64,000 nucleotides of DNA from an uncultured Atopobium sp. (GTDB lineage Bacteria > Actinomycetota > Coriobacteriia > Coriobacteriales > Atopobiaceae): NCBI GenBank assembly GCA_938045565.1, contig CALIAZ010000002.1:124001-188000 (forward strand), in the 5' to 3' direction. Every line of letters begins with the position of its first letter. The first letter of the stretch is position 1. The position numbers were made by a program, and so were the translations under genes. The notes below the pieces were generated by a model, which worked only from the letters and a program-made list of their open reading frames with translations, was not told the origin of the DNA and did not search any database. Of the stretch, positions 43,574 to 52,847 are shown piece by piece.

Positions 43574-44743
43574 TTACTTACCCAGAAGCTCCTGAACGTC
43601 AAGAGCAATCATATACTCCTCATTGGTAGGAACAACCAAGACGCGTACCCTTGAATCTGGAGCAGAGATGTCACGGATCTCACCGGAACGAACCTTGTTC
43701 TTCTCCTCATCAATCTTGACACCCATCCACTCAAGCTCTTTAACAACGCCAAGACGCATCTCATCGGAGTTCTCACCAATACCAGCAGAAAATGCCATGG
43801 TATCAAAGCCGTGCATAGCCTGAGCCATCTCCATGATGAGCTGAGAAGTGCGATAGTAGAACATCTCAAGTGCAAGCTGGCAGTCCTTATCCCCTGCGTG
43901 GGCACCGTCCTCAATATCACGAGAATCAGAGTGACCGGACAGAGCGAGAAGACCAGACTGTTTGTTCATCATAGTGTCAATCTCATCAATAGAGTAACCG
44001 CCAACGCGAGAGAGATAGAAAACGGTAGCAGGGTCGATAGTGCCGCAACGGGTACCCATGATAAGGCCGTCGAGTGGAGTAAGACCCATAGTGGTCTCAA
44101 GATCGCGACCATCCTCAATAGCGGAAAGAGAAGCGCCAGAACCAAGGTGGCAGCTTACCAGCTTGTGAGTCTGGCCATTGGTGAACTCATTAGTTGCACG
44201 CCAAATGTAACGGTGAGAAGTACCGTGAGCACCATACTTGCGAACGTGGTACTTATCAACAACATCGCGAGGAAGAGCATAGCGATGTGCCTTCTCTGGC
44301 ATATTGAAGTGGAAAGAAGTATCGCAGACGATTACATTTCCAACCTCTGGGAAGAGCTCACGGCAAATCTCAATAACGTCAGCCTCAGCATAGTTGTGAA
44401 GAGGAGCAAGTGGAGCAACCTCACGGACCTGAGCCAGAACCTTGTCGTCTACAACAGCAGACTCTGGGAAGTACCAACCGCCCTGAACAACACGGTGACC
44501 AATGCCGTCGATTGGCTTATCAATAGTCTTAAGGATGTCAAAGACATGCTTAATAGCAGTCTTATGATCAGGAAGAGCAACCTCAAGCTTCTGCTTCTCT
44601 CCACCAAGCTCCTCATGACCAACAAAAGAACCTTCGATACCGATACGCTCGCAGTTTCCTTTTGCGTAAACCTCGCGGGTGTCAACGTCAAGAAGCTGAT
44701 ACTTAAGAGATGAGCTACCTGCGTTGATAACCAGTACGTTCAT
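43574..44743 (-). CDS. ackA: Acetate kinase
   Basis: A 389-residue enzyme of the acetokinase family, making ATP and acetate from acetyl phosphate. Motifs are VLVINAGSSSLKYQL at the N-terminus, VCDTSFHFNMP (about 139), HLGSGAS (about 199), TRCGTIDPA (about 234) and FSAGIGENS (about 317). The ATG follows GGAGTCAC. It supplies the ATP-yielding step after Pta. Confidence 0.97.
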   Translation of the reverse strand: MNVLVINAGSSSLKYQLLDVDTREVYAKGNCERIGIEGSFVGHEELGGEKQKLEVALPDHKTAIKHVFDILKTIDKPIDGIGHRVVQGGWYFPESAVVDDKVLAQVREVAPLAPLHNYAEADVIEICRELFPEVGNVIVCDTSFHFNMPEKAHRYALPRDVVDKYHVRKYGAHGTSHRYIWRATNEFTNGQTHKLVSCHLGSGASLSAIEDGRDLETTMGLTPLDGLIMGTRCGTIDPATVFYLSRVGGYSIDEIDTMMNKQSGLLALSGHSDSRDIEDGAHAGDKDCQLALEMFYYRTSQLIMEMAQAMHGFDTMAFSAGIGENSDEMRLGVVKELEWMGVKIDEEKNKVRSGEIRDISAPDSRVRVLVVPTNEEYMIALDVQELLGK

Positions 44744-44876
44744 GTGACTCCTCTTTCCGTGAAGCAGTGCAGACTTCTAAGTCTTCCTCTCCTACTTCAA
44801 ACAAACATAACCGCATGACATCATAAACCCCAAGATACCCCGAAGTTAAATAGACGAGCAAAAAACTTGAATATTT

Positions 44877-45221
44877 TTATTTACAGCCCATTAAATCATC
44901 CATCTGCTTGCCACCTAAAATGTGGAAGTGGACGTGATTGATTGACTGGCCGCCATGCTTTCCGGTATTGGTGATTACACGGAATCCAGTCTCTTTAATT
45001 CCTGTCTTTTCTGTTACTGCGGCTATAACCTTAGTAACACTCTCAAGCGTTGCAGCAGGAATACCATCAATGATGTTGTCATAGTGGCTCTTTGGCACAA
45101 CAAGAACATGCACGGGCATAAGGGGGTTTAGGTCATTAAAAGCTACGACGTTTTCGTCCTCATAGAGAAACTCTGTAGGGATTTCTTTGTTAGCTAACTT
45201 ACAGAAAATGCAGTCAGACAT
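44877..45221 (-). CDS. hinT: HIT-family nucleotide-binding protein (HinT-like)
   Basis: A 114-residue protein with the histidine triad HVHFHILGG near residue 100 and an N-terminal DCIFCKLANKEIP. HinT proteins hydrolyse nucleoside phosphoramidates and acyl-AMP. It is 10 nt downstream of xseB in the same direction. Confidence 0.93.
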   Translation of the reverse strand: MSDCIFCKLANKEIPTEFLYEDENVVAFNDLNPLMPVHVLVVPKSHYDNIIDGIPAATLESVTKVIAAVTEKTGIKETGFRVITNTGKHGGQSINHVHFHILGGKQMDDLMGCK

Positions 45222-45231
45222 GGCCTCTCCT

Positions 45232-45495
45232 TTACTCGTCTAAATATGCAGTAGAAGGTGCTGCGGTAGTATCTGTAATTGCAGCTCCCGCCTGAGACTC
45301 ATCAAGCAGAACCTTAACTTTTTGCTCTGCCGTATCAAGTCTTCCACGAAGGTCTTTAACTAGTTCAACGCCACGAGCATACAGAGCCAAAGACTCCTCG
45401 AGCTCCAAATCTGTGCCCTCGAGCTTACGTACAATCTGTTCAAGTTCAATAGAAGCGTCTTTAAAAGTTAGCTCTTCGGTCTTCTTAGTATCCAT
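45232..45495 (-). CDS. xseB: Exodeoxyribonuclease VII small subunit
   Basis: An 87-residue helical protein with the XseB pattern FKDASIELEQIVRKLEGTDL then LEESLALYARGVELVKDL. It binds XseA to form the single-strand exonuclease. It lies 14 nt downstream of xseA. Confidence 0.93.
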   Translation of the reverse strand: MDTKKTEELTFKDASIELEQIVRKLEGTDLELEESLALYARGVELVKDLRGRLDTAEQKVKVLLDESQAGAAITDTTAAPSTAYLDE

Positions 45496-45509
45496 GTTGT
45501 TCCCCTAAT

Positions 45510-46859
45510 CTATGAGAGCTCAATATCAGAAACAGTAGCCTTGATTGTTCCGTCCGTCATTTTGACCAGCAAAGAATCTCCAACTGAAGCATCTTTGGCC
45601 GTTTTAATGACAGAACCCTTTTTATCTTGAACATATGCATATCCCCTTGTAAGAACCTTTAAAGGAGAAAGTGCATCTAGTTTTCCCGCAAGCGAAGAAA
45701 GAGAAGCCTCATATGGATGAAGCATGGCTGTACTAGCCCTGGTAAGTCTTTGCGACTCAACAGAAAGCATCTCTTTCTTTCTTAAAAGAAGCGCTGGTAG
45801 AGCATCCATTAATCTTTGCTCTGTCTGATTAAGATCTTCTGTTCTTGTAGAAATAATATACGCAGGATCTTTTAGACATGGACGATCAGACAGCTTCTCT
45901 AGCTGGAATTTTTTACTTGATAGGGCATTTCTTATTGCCAAGTTGGAACGCTGTTCAACAGTAGTTAGATCCGTCTTATAGAACTGCAAAATCTTTCTTG
46001 TTGCGTTTCCAAGGCGAGAAATTCTGTTGTTAAACGTAGTTTGTAGCTCACTGATAGCGGGAGCTACAGACTCTGCAGCAGCTGTTGGCGTAGAAGTTCT
46101 TCTATCAGAAACCATATCTGCAATAGTGGTATCTGGCTCATGACCAATGCCTGTAATAACAGGAACTGGACATGCAGCGATAGCACGAGCCACTCCCTCG
46201 TCATTGAAGCACATAAGGTCTTCAAATGAGCCTCCACCACGCACCAGCAAGATTGCATCTGGACGTGTAGTAGCAGCCACCTGAAGCGTCCTAATGATAG
46301 TTGCAGGTGCATGAGCACCCTGAACAGCACAACCAGACACCTCAAGCTCTACAAGAGGGTTTCTACGTGCAAGCGTACGCTTAACGTCATCAATGACGCT
46401 ACCAGAAAGCGAGGTAACTACACCAATGCGTATACAAAACTCTGGAATGTAGCGCTTTCTGGAAATATCAGTAAGACCTTCTTTTTCCAGCTTTTTAGCA
46501 AGCTGTGCCACCTTTTGGCGAAGGTCTCCTTCTCCGGCAATCTGAATGGTGCGGGCATGAAAAGAAAGCTTGCCACTTGAAGCGTAAATATCAAACTTTC
46601 CTGTCATCTGAATCTTCATACCGTCTTGCAGCGTAATGCCGCTAGCAGCATAAATCTTTGACCATACAATAACCGCCATAGAGCTAACAGGGTCTTTTAC
46701 GTCAAAGTAGCAATGACCAGATTTGTAGTTTGGTCCTCTAAATCCAGATACTTCTCCAACCACCGTCATAGATGGCATAGAGGCAACTTCATTTTTTGCA
46801 AAGAGCACCGCATCAGATACTGAAAGAACAGAATCTTCTTTCTCTTGAATCTGATCCAT
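45510..46859 (-). CDS. xseA: Exodeoxyribonuclease VII large subunit
   Basis: A 449-residue protein with an N-terminal OB-fold (VVGEVSGFRGPNYKSGHCYF, about 36-55), the catalytic region (IGVVTSLSGSVIDDVKRTL then RGGGSFEDLMCFN and GIGHEPDTTIADMVSDRRTS), and a C-terminal coiled coil. It makes acid-soluble oligonucleotides from single-stranded DNA. It begins two bases after the stop of the peptidase gene, so the operon order is zinc peptidase, xseA, xseB, hinT. Confidence 0.95.
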   Translation of the reverse strand: MDQIQEKEDSVLSVSDAVLFAKNEVASMPSMTVVGEVSGFRGPNYKSGHCYFDVKDPVSSMAVIVWSKIYAASGITLQDGMKIQMTGKFDIYASSGKLSFHARTIQIAGEGDLRQKVAQLAKKLEKEGLTDISRKRYIPEFCIRIGVVTSLSGSVIDDVKRTLARRNPLVELEVSGCAVQGAHAPATIIRTLQVAATTRPDAILLVRGGGSFEDLMCFNDEGVARAIAACPVPVITGIGHEPDTTIADMVSDRRTSTPTAAAESVAPAISELQTTFNNRISRLGNATRKILQFYKTDLTTVEQRSNLAIRNALSSKKFQLEKLSDRPCLKDPAYIISTRTEDLNQTEQRLMDALPALLLRKKEMLSVESQRLTRASTAMLHPYEASLSSLAGKLDALSPLKVLTRGYAYVQDKKGSVIKTAKDASVGDSLLVKMTDGTIKATVSDIELS

Positions 46860-46861
46860 TA

Positions 46862-47548
46862 CTAGTTCCTGCTTCTAGAAGAACTAAGCAAATACAGAAG
46901 CTGAAGTGCAGAAACCATTGCAGCAGCTACATAGGTAAGAGCAGCAGCAATCAGTACCTTTTTAGCGCCATTGTAGTCAAAGCCTGCAGGTGCATTTGCC
47001 TTTAAAAAGGCCAATCCACGCCTTGAAGCATCAATCTCTACAGGAAGCGTAACTATATGGAACAAGAAGGTAAATGCATAGAGCCAAATTGCAAGCACCG
47101 TCATGCCTGAAACATTTAGCAAGACGCCAGCAATAAAGACATAAATCCATGCTGCAGATGCCAAATTAACAACAGGAACAAGAGCGGAACGAACGCGAGA
47201 TGGCATATACATTTTGGCTGTCTGAACTGCATGACCTGCCTCGTGGCAAGAGACAGCAACAGAAGCTACGCTGCCCTCTGAGAAGTTTGCATCAGAAAGA
47301 TGCAGGCAATTATCACGTGGATCATAGTTATCGGTAAGTTCACCAGAAATCCTCTTGATACCAACATTAGCTGCTCCATTTGTGTCCATCATGGCACGAG
47401 CAACAGAAGCGCCAGTGACATTAAATCCAGAGGGAACTAAAGAATACTTTTTAAATTCATGCTTGATGTACCACTGAGTGCCCAATCCGAGCACCAACGA
47501 GGCAACTACTAGAACAACGTATGGGATAAACGCACCAGAGTAATACAT
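46862..47548 (-). CDS. Membrane-bound neutral zinc metallopeptidase (YugP-like)
   Basis: A 228-residue protein with an N-terminal transmembrane segment, the zinc motif SCHEAGHAVQ (about 98-107) as HExxH with a following aspartate/glutamate region, and two or three C-terminal membrane segments including VAAAMVSALQLLYLL. It matches the Zn_peptidase_2/YugP family, whose physiological substrates are not known. It is first in the run leading to xseA. Confidence 0.88.
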   Translation of the reverse strand: MYYSGAFIPYVVLVVASLVLGLGTQWYIKHEFKKYSLVPSGFNVTGASVARAMMDTNGAANVGIKRISGELTDNYDPRDNCLHLSDANFSEGSVASVAVSCHEAGHAVQTAKMYMPSRVRSALVPVVNLASAAWIYVFIAGVLLNVSGMTVLAIWLYAFTFLFHIVTLPVEIDASRRGLAFLKANAPAGFDYNGAKKVLIAAALTYVAAAMVSALQLLYLLSSSRSRN

Positions 47549-47651
47549 ATTTTTCTCCTATCTATGTATAAAAATGAGTATACCCAACTCACCGGACAAA
47601 AAGTCAGTTTTGAATGAGTAATCACACTTGCCCGAGGTTAAAGCGCCTCTA

Positions 47652-48791
47652 TTACAGCAGCTCTACTCGTCCGTTTTTGACGGTAAGTCCTACCTCGCCA
47701 TTGAGTAGTCCAACAAGCTGCTTGCCCACTAATTGATAGCGCCATCCAGTTTTAAGTCTTGCATCACCCTTATCCAAAAGCAGATCAGTAAGATCATCCT
47801 TATTGGCAATTAAAGGAGATGCAATACCTTCTTTTTCTGAAACAATTCTGATAAGAGCATACATAAGCTCAACAACGCCTTCAGAACCAGCTGAAGGATG
47901 AGCGTGATGTTCAATTTTTGGACACTGATCGGCGGGGGTCTTTTGACCACGTTTGATTGCATCCAAAAGATGCACTACCCCACCTTGAGAAATCTGCTCG
48001 GTACCACGAATTTTGCGTAGTCTATCTGACGTTGTAGGGACACGACGACAAATCTCAATAATAAGTTCATCAGAAAGCACCCATTTGCGTGGAACATCTC
48101 TTTTAGCGGCAATTTCTTCTCGCCAGGCACAAACCTCTCGAGCAATGGCAAGCTGTCTGCGCGTAAGCGAACCAGAGCGCTTCAAACGAAGATATGCTTG
48201 ATAGGAGTCTCGACGATACTGTTCAATATTGGTGTGCTGGTCCATCTCTGGCTTTACCCAGCTTAAACGGTCAAGCTTGATGAGCTTCTCGATCATTTGA
48301 TGATAAATTGCAGGAAGATATCTCACGTCATCCTCGGCATATATCAGCTGCTCTTTATCAAGCGGTCGCTTTGACCAGTCTGTTAAAGACTCAGCCTTGG
48401 CAAGCTTAACATTAGCAAAATTTTCTACCAATCCGGCGTAGCTCACCTGCTGGCGCATACCTAAAAATGCAGCTGCTACCTGCGTATCAAAAACAGGCGC
48501 GCATGCGCAGTCCATTTTTTCTAGCAAGACCTCAAGGTCCTGTGAGCACGCATGAAAAATCTTGACAATCTGCGGGTTTTCCAGGAGCTCTTTAAGAGGA
48601 GTAAGGTCGTCAATAAGCAGCGGATCAATTGCGACAATCTCTGAACCTGTAGAAACCTGCACCAGACAAAGCTTGGGAAAGTAGGTTTTCTCGCGAAGAA
48701 ACTCTGTATCAACTGCAAGGATATGCGAGGTCTTTGCTCGCTCACAAAATGCGGAAAGTTCTTCTGAGGTTGCTATATACAATGCGTCCAT
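47652..48791 (-). CDS. rnd: Ribonuclease D
   Basis: A 379-residue 3'-5' exoribonuclease. The DEDD exonuclease residues are seen in AVDTEFLREKTYFP (about 24-37), FHACSQDLEVL (about 83) and YAEDDVRYLPAIY (about 171). A first HRDC domain (REVCAWREEIAAKRDVPRKW) follows, and a degenerate second helical domain completes the protein. ATG at 48791 matches the usual N-terminus; it lacks a clear Shine-Dalgarno site, and a longer frame runs to 48842. RNase D trims tRNA and other small RNA 3' ends. Confidence 0.88.
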   Translation of the reverse strand: MDALYIATSEELSAFCERAKTSHILAVDTEFLREKTYFPKLCLVQVSTGSEIVAIDPLLIDDLTPLKELLENPQIVKIFHACSQDLEVLLEKMDCACAPVFDTQVAAAFLGMRQQVSYAGLVENFANVKLAKAESLTDWSKRPLDKEQLIYAEDDVRYLPAIYHQMIEKLIKLDRLSWVKPEMDQHTNIEQYRRDSYQAYLRLKRSGSLTRRQLAIAREVCAWREEIAAKRDVPRKWVLSDELIIEICRRVPTTSDRLRKIRGTEQISQGGVVHLLDAIKRGQKTPADQCPKIEHHAHPSAGSEGVVELMYALIRIVSEKEGIASPLIANKDDLTDLLLDKGDARLKTGWRYQLVGKQLVGLLNGEVGLTVKNGRVELL

Positions 48792-48880
48792 CCAATTGCC
48801 GATTAAGTACCTGACGTAAAGCGATACACTCATACGTATCAAAATGATATACCAGCTTGTCGCAAATCTTCGGAGGATAT

Positions 48881-49810
48881 ATGAGAACCCTCATCATTCA
48901 CAATCCTTGCTCGGGTTTTAGCTCTGATGCAATCTTTGAATTTGAGCGCGCTCTTCTGAAGTGTGGCGATGAATGCCTGGTAAAACTCGTCGAAAGCTAC
49001 TGGCACACAGATGAGGTTCTGAGTTCCGTTCAGCCCGAAGATTTTGACGTAGTGGTGCTTTCGGGCGGCGATGGCACGGTATCTAGCCTGCTCTACGGCC
49101 TGAGAGGTTGTCAGACGCCTATTTTGGTCTTCCCTTCTGGAACAGCCAATCTTCTAGCCGCAAGTATCGGAAACGCGCCTGAGCCTAACGCACTGGCGCT
49201 GGCCTGCAGAAACCTTCAGACCGCTCGGCTAGATCTGGGTGAAATTACTTGGACCACCGTGTCGGGAGAAACCCATGTAGCTGGCGTGCCTTTAATGGCT
49301 GGTACAGGTCTTGATGCCGAGATTATGCGTTCGGCTATCCCCCACAAGCAAACCTTTGGAGAAGCTGCATACTTTACTGCAGCCCTTGCCAACCTCATGC
49401 CACCAGTTCACGACTTCAAAATTACCGTTGACGACAAAGTGCATAAGCTTCAAGGCATTGGCTGCCTCATTGCAAACAGCTCTATGATGCAAGCAGGAAT
49501 AGAACTAGCCCCTGGTAATCGCATGGATGACGGTCTGCTTGAGGTTATTGTCATTGAGACTCACATGACTGCAAAGCTGGTACGTCCGCTGCTCTCTGGC
49601 TTCTTTGATCGCACAGGAGACTCGCTTGGTAGGCCTTACCTCAATAGCTTTAGCGGAAGAGAAATTACCGTTGAATCAACAACACCTATGCCCCTAGAGG
49701 TAAATGGCGAGGTTACCTGCCACGACATCTATGCTTACTCTGCTCGCTGCCTTCCAGGTGCGGTAAACGTAGTGGTGGACCACATGAGCCCTTACAGCAA
49801 GAAAGCGTAA
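48881..49810 (+). CDS. Diacylglycerol/lipid kinase family protein
   Basis: A 309-residue protein of the DAGK catalytic family. The nucleotide-binding motif VVLSGGDGTVSSLLYGL (GGDGT, about 65) and IQV-like FPSGTANLLAAS (about 89) are present, and a C-terminal beta domain with VESTTPMPLEVNGEV. ATG at 48881 follows CGGAGG. It probably phosphorylates diacylglycerol or a related lipid to feed phospholipid or teichoic acid turnover. Confidence 0.88.
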   Translation: MRTLIIHNPCSGFSSDAIFEFERALLKCGDECLVKLVESYWHTDEVLSSVQPEDFDVVVLSGGDGTVSSLLYGLRGCQTPILVFPSGTANLLAASIGNAPEPNALALACRNLQTARLDLGEITWTTVSGETHVAGVPLMAGTGLDAEIMRSAIPHKQTFGEAAYFTAALANLMPPVHDFKITVDDKVHKLQGIGCLIANSSMMQAGIELAPGNRMDDGLLEVIVIETHMTAKLVRPLLSGFFDRTGDSLGRPYLNSFSGREITVESTTPMPLEVNGEVTCHDIYAYSARCLPGAVNVVVDHMSPYSKKA

Positions 49811-49884
49811 ACGCAGGTAAACATCATAATGGACGCCGCCAAAGCTTACGTTTTCTATTCTTTCGTTTTCGTAACATTCAGCCA

Positions 49885-49922
49885 AAAAGATTGCGCGTAA
49901 CCGTCAGATTAACTAATCTTTT
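49885..49922 (+). terminator. Possible terminator after the lipid kinase gene
   Basis: AAAAGATT pairs with AATCTTTT over a 22-base loop, ending in TTTT. Low GC and a long loop make it weak. The HD-domain gene starts about 50 bases later. Confidence 0.35.
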
Positions 49923-49975
49923 GTAGATACATTACTAGGGTACGCGCAGAGACTTCTGTAGTGTACACGCAGTTG

Positions 49976-50569
49976 ATGGGATATTTTTTGGTTGACGTTT
50001 CTAAAATTCGCGAGAGGTTCGATGAGCTTTCGGCTCCCACTCTGAAGTCTGGAAGACTCTATCAGCTTGCATCTTTTACGCAGCATGGAACTACCAGCAC
50101 ACTCGACCACGTCATCGCAGTTGCTTACAGTAGCCTTGCCTTTGCTATGAATGCTGGTATCAAAGTTGATGAACGTGCACTTGTACGTGGCGCGCTCCTG
50201 CATGACTACTATCTTTACGATTGGCATGATCACGAAGCTGCGCCAGACAATTGGCACGGTTTTACTCACCCTCGCCATGCACTTGATAATGCCCGCGAAG
50301 ATTTTCCTGATCTAACACCTGTTGAGGAAGACATCATCTTGCACCACATGTTTCCTCTTGTTCCTATTCCGCCTCATACCAAAGAGGCTTGGATTGTTAC
50401 AACTTGTGATAAAGCTTGTTCAACTGCAGAAACACTGACAGGTAATCCATACAAAAAAGACGGTTTCCACCCAACGGGTTTCTCGACACCTGAAAGCGAT
50501 TTCCAGGGCACAACCAACAGCGAGTCAGACGAGTTTAACGACTACATGGATTACGGGAACCTCTCGTGA
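49976..50569 (+). CDS. HD-domain phosphohydrolase
   Basis: A protein of about 197 residues. GTTSTLDHVIAVAYSSLAFA supplies the first metal histidine and RGALLHDYYLYDWHDHE the HD pair (about 75-91). Later histidines (GFTHPRHALDN, ILHHMFPL) complete the metal site. Family members hydrolyse phosphate esters, often nucleotides; the substrate is unknown. Start uncertain: GTG 49961, ATG 49976 and TTG 49988 are all possible, the last with GGGA six bases upstream. Overlaps the next gene by 4 nt. Confidence 0.82.
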   Translation: MGYFLVDVSKIRERFDELSAPTLKSGRLYQLASFTQHGTTSTLDHVIAVAYSSLAFAMNAGIKVDERALVRGALLHDYYLYDWHDHEAAPDNWHGFTHPRHALDNAREDFPDLTPVEEDIILHHMFPLVPIPPHTKEAWIVTTCDKACSTAETLTGNPYKKDGFHPTGFSTPESDFQGTTNSESDEFNDYMDYGNLS

Positions 50570-51468
50570 GTACCATGGCTGAGACACTGCGCACGCTTTT
50601 TGCACTCGATAAGAATATTGAGCTCTTTGTACAGTATCTGCCTCAGATGGTCATAATTTTTGCGCTGATTTCTTTTGGCGGTTGGGTGTACGAAACCATC
50701 TATTGCTCGGTTGTCGAGGGAGAATTTACTAAGCGTGGCTTTCTTTTTGGACCTACGTGTCCCATTTATGGCATTGGCGCGCTTGCAGTTTGGCTGGTAT
50801 TAGGCCAGATTTCCAATCCGTTTATTGTCTTTATTATTGGCGGATTTTTGGCCACAGTTATTGAATACTCAACCGGCCTCTTTTTGGAGCGACGCTTTAA
50901 AAAGAAGTGGTGGGACTACTCCATGTTTAAGTTCAACTTACATGGTCGTATTTGTCCCCAGGCCAGCGCTGTATTTGGAGCATTTTCAGTTACTTCAGTC
51001 TTTGTGCTAGTTCCCGCAATGCTTGATATTTTGATGCTTTTCTCAAGGCACGCCATCTCAGTACTGGCCTTTATTGTGGTCACGCTCTATTTTTTGGATA
51101 CGGTTGCCAGCCTTCTTTGGAATGGACCAACTACCCATCACAAGGTTGAAGCTGCCGCCCAAGATGCATCTTTGAGGATTGAAGAGGCCGCACATAACGC
51201 ATCACAGCAGGTTGATGCGATGGCTCAAAGCGCTTCGCAAAAAGTGAGTGCTGCGGCACAAAATGCTTCGCAAAAAGCAAACGAAGCTGCTCAAAAGGCA
51301 AACGCGGCAGCCCAAAAAGCAAATGCAGCTGCTCAAACTGCAACCTTTCTTGCCACTCAAAAGGCTAAAGAGGTTTCCCAGAAAGTCCAGGTAACCAAAC
51401 AAAAGTTTGACGACACTACACAGAAAGTCAAAGACCGCCTGCCAGGTTCGTTCCCCTGGGACAACTAG
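50566..51468 (+). CDS. CmpB-type membrane protein with an amphipathic 11-residue repeat tail
   Basis: A 300-residue protein. The first 190 residues hold about five transmembrane segments and the CmpB-type (ABC_trans_CmpB) pattern FGGWVYETIYCSVVEGEFTK then GFLFGPTCPIYGIGAL. From about 195 a long Ala/Gln/Lys-rich tail repeats an 11-residue unit (AAQNASQKANE, AAQKANAAAQK and similar) seven or more times, ending KDRLPGSFPWDN. Such tails form amphipathic helices that can lie on membranes, as in LEA or apolipoprotein-like proteins. Start GTG overlapping the HD-gene stop; ATG nine bases later is possible. Function unknown. Confidence 0.8.
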   Translation: MSTMAETLRTLFALDKNIELFVQYLPQMVIIFALISFGGWVYETIYCSVVEGEFTKRGFLFGPTCPIYGIGALAVWLVLGQISNPFIVFIIGGFLATVIEYSTGLFLERRFKKKWWDYSMFKFNLHGRICPQASAVFGAFSVTSVFVLVPAMLDILMLFSRHAISVLAFIVVTLYFLDTVASLLWNGPTTHHKVEAAAQDASLRIEEAAHNASQQVDAMAQSASQKVSAAAQNASQKANEAAQKANAAAQKANAAAQTATFLATQKAKEVSQKVQVTKQKFDDTTQKVKDRLPGSFPWDN

Positions 51469-51527
51469 ACGGGCTTCTCGACATACCGAAATACCTCAGC
51501 AAACGCTGATTTAGAGTTTGGATTTGT

Positions 51528-52244
51528 ATGTACACCATTGAAAGTAGAGTTAGATACAGCGAATGCGATGAGACGGGCAAGCTTTCCCTGGTAGGCGTTA
51601 TGAATTACCTGCAGGATTGCTCGACGTTCCATTCTGAAGATATTGGCCGCGGCTTTAAGCAGCTGACCAGCGAGGGATATGCTTGGGTCCTGGCAACTTG
51701 GCAGATTCAGGTTGACCGACTCCCCCAATTTGGCGAGAAGATCTGCGTGGGTACCTGGTCATATCAGATGAAGGGTCTTCAGGCATCCAGGTCATTTGTT
51801 ATCAATGATGCAAGCGATACAAACCTCGTAAAAGCCGATTCTACCTGGTATTTAATGGACATTAAAGAGGGCAAGGCAGCTCGTGTTCCAGAGAGCGAAA
51901 GCGTTTACCTTACTGGCGAACCTCGCGTAGATTTACCTCCCACACCTCGCAAAATTGCACTTGAGGGAAATGCCATTGATGGTCCAGCTATTCTTGTTTC
52001 TCAGCAGCACCTAGACACAAACAAGCATGTCAACAATGCTCAATACGTGCTTATGGCTGTCGACACGCTTGTGGCTCTTGGATATTCTCACAAGCTGCGC
52101 CGCATTGTGGTCCAGTACAGAAGCCAGGCACACTTGGGCGATACCATTACTCCCCAGGTATACACCGATGAGACGAGTTTCTCGGTAGTGCTCAAGGATG
52201 CCGATAATTCCACCATCTTTGCAACAGTCAGACTGGAGGGATAA
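51528..52244 (+). CDS. Acyl-ACP thioesterase
   Basis: A 238-residue double hotdog-fold protein. RYSECDETGKLSLVGVMNYL (about 8-27), WVLATWQIQVDRLPQFGEKI and DTNKHVNNAQYV (about 163-174, with the asparagine/histidine catalytic residues) match bacterial FatA-like thioesterases, which release fatty acids from ACP. No signal peptide. The NUDIX gene follows after one base, so the two are coupled. Confidence 0.9.
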   Translation: MYTIESRVRYSECDETGKLSLVGVMNYLQDCSTFHSEDIGRGFKQLTSEGYAWVLATWQIQVDRLPQFGEKICVGTWSYQMKGLQASRSFVINDASDTNLVKADSTWYLMDIKEGKAARVPESESVYLTGEPRVDLPPTPRKIALEGNAIDGPAILVSQQHLDTNKHVNNAQYVLMAVDTLVALGYSHKLRRIVVQYRSQAHLGDTITPQVYTDETSFSVVLKDADNSTIFATVRLEG

Positions 52245-52245
52245 C

Positions 52246-52677
52246 ATGTCCGAGACCAAGACAGTCAATGTAGCTGCGGCTATCTTCTATAAGGACAACA
52301 AAATCCTTGCCGCTTGCAGAGCTGACACGGATAACGCAGGCTTTTGGGAGTTTCCTGGCGGAAAGGTTGAGGCTGGAGAGACCTCTGAGCAGGCCCTGCG
52401 TCGAGAAATTCAGGAAGAGCTGCACTGTAGTGTGCAGGCAGCGTTTTTCTACGACACGGTAACTTACTCCTACCCCACCTTTGAACTGCATATGGATTGT
52501 TTTGTCTGCACCCTCGGCGAGTCTGAGGAGCCTGTTGCAGATCCAGAGGTTCACTCAGAGCTTCGTTGGCTTGCTCAAAACGAGCTGCTTGACATGCAGT
52601 GGCTTCCTGCGGACATTGAGCTTATCCAGCAGCTTGGTACGTTCTGGAACGATATCTTTGCGTCGCAGCACCTGTAG
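52246..52677 (+). CDS. MutT-like NUDIX hydrolase
   Basis: A 143-residue NUDIX protein. The Nudix box is GGKVEAGETSEQALRREIQ followed by EEL (about 37-58), with all catalytic glutamates in place. KILAACRADTDNAGFWEFPG and the C-terminal ELRWLAQNELLDMQWLPAD are typical of the MutT/8-oxo-dGTPase group. ATG at 52246 follows GGAGGG with a five-base spacer. Confidence 0.92.
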   Translation: MSETKTVNVAAAIFYKDNKILAACRADTDNAGFWEFPGGKVEAGETSEQALRREIQEELHCSVQAAFFYDTVTYSYPTFELHMDCFVCTLGESEEPVADPEVHSELRWLAQNELLDMQWLPADIELIQQLGTFWNDIFASQHL

Positions 52678-52777
52678 AGGTTGCGGACGCGAGCGCTGCG
52701 GGTGTAGGCGAGCTGCAAGCGTGGACAAATCGTCGTGTGCAGAATACTTTGCAGAGTATGTGGAGTGACTAAAAGAG

Positions 52778-52789
52778 GGGTTTCTCGCC
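52778..52789 (+). repeat. Exact intergenic copy of the 12-mer GGGTTTCTCGCC
   Basis: It lies in the 170-base gap between the NUDIX gene and the small membrane-protein gene, outside any coding frame I accept. This shows the 12-mer is not simply a codon or peptide effect. Confidence 0.8.
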
Positions 52790-52847
52790 ATGAAATCCTT
52801 GGGCGACGACGGGTATCATCAAAGTGTAAGCGTTTGATTGAGGATTC

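Noticed and set aside
43811..44713. 300-residue open frame opposite ackA
   Set aside because: Antisense to a fully recognisable acetate kinase; no independent support.
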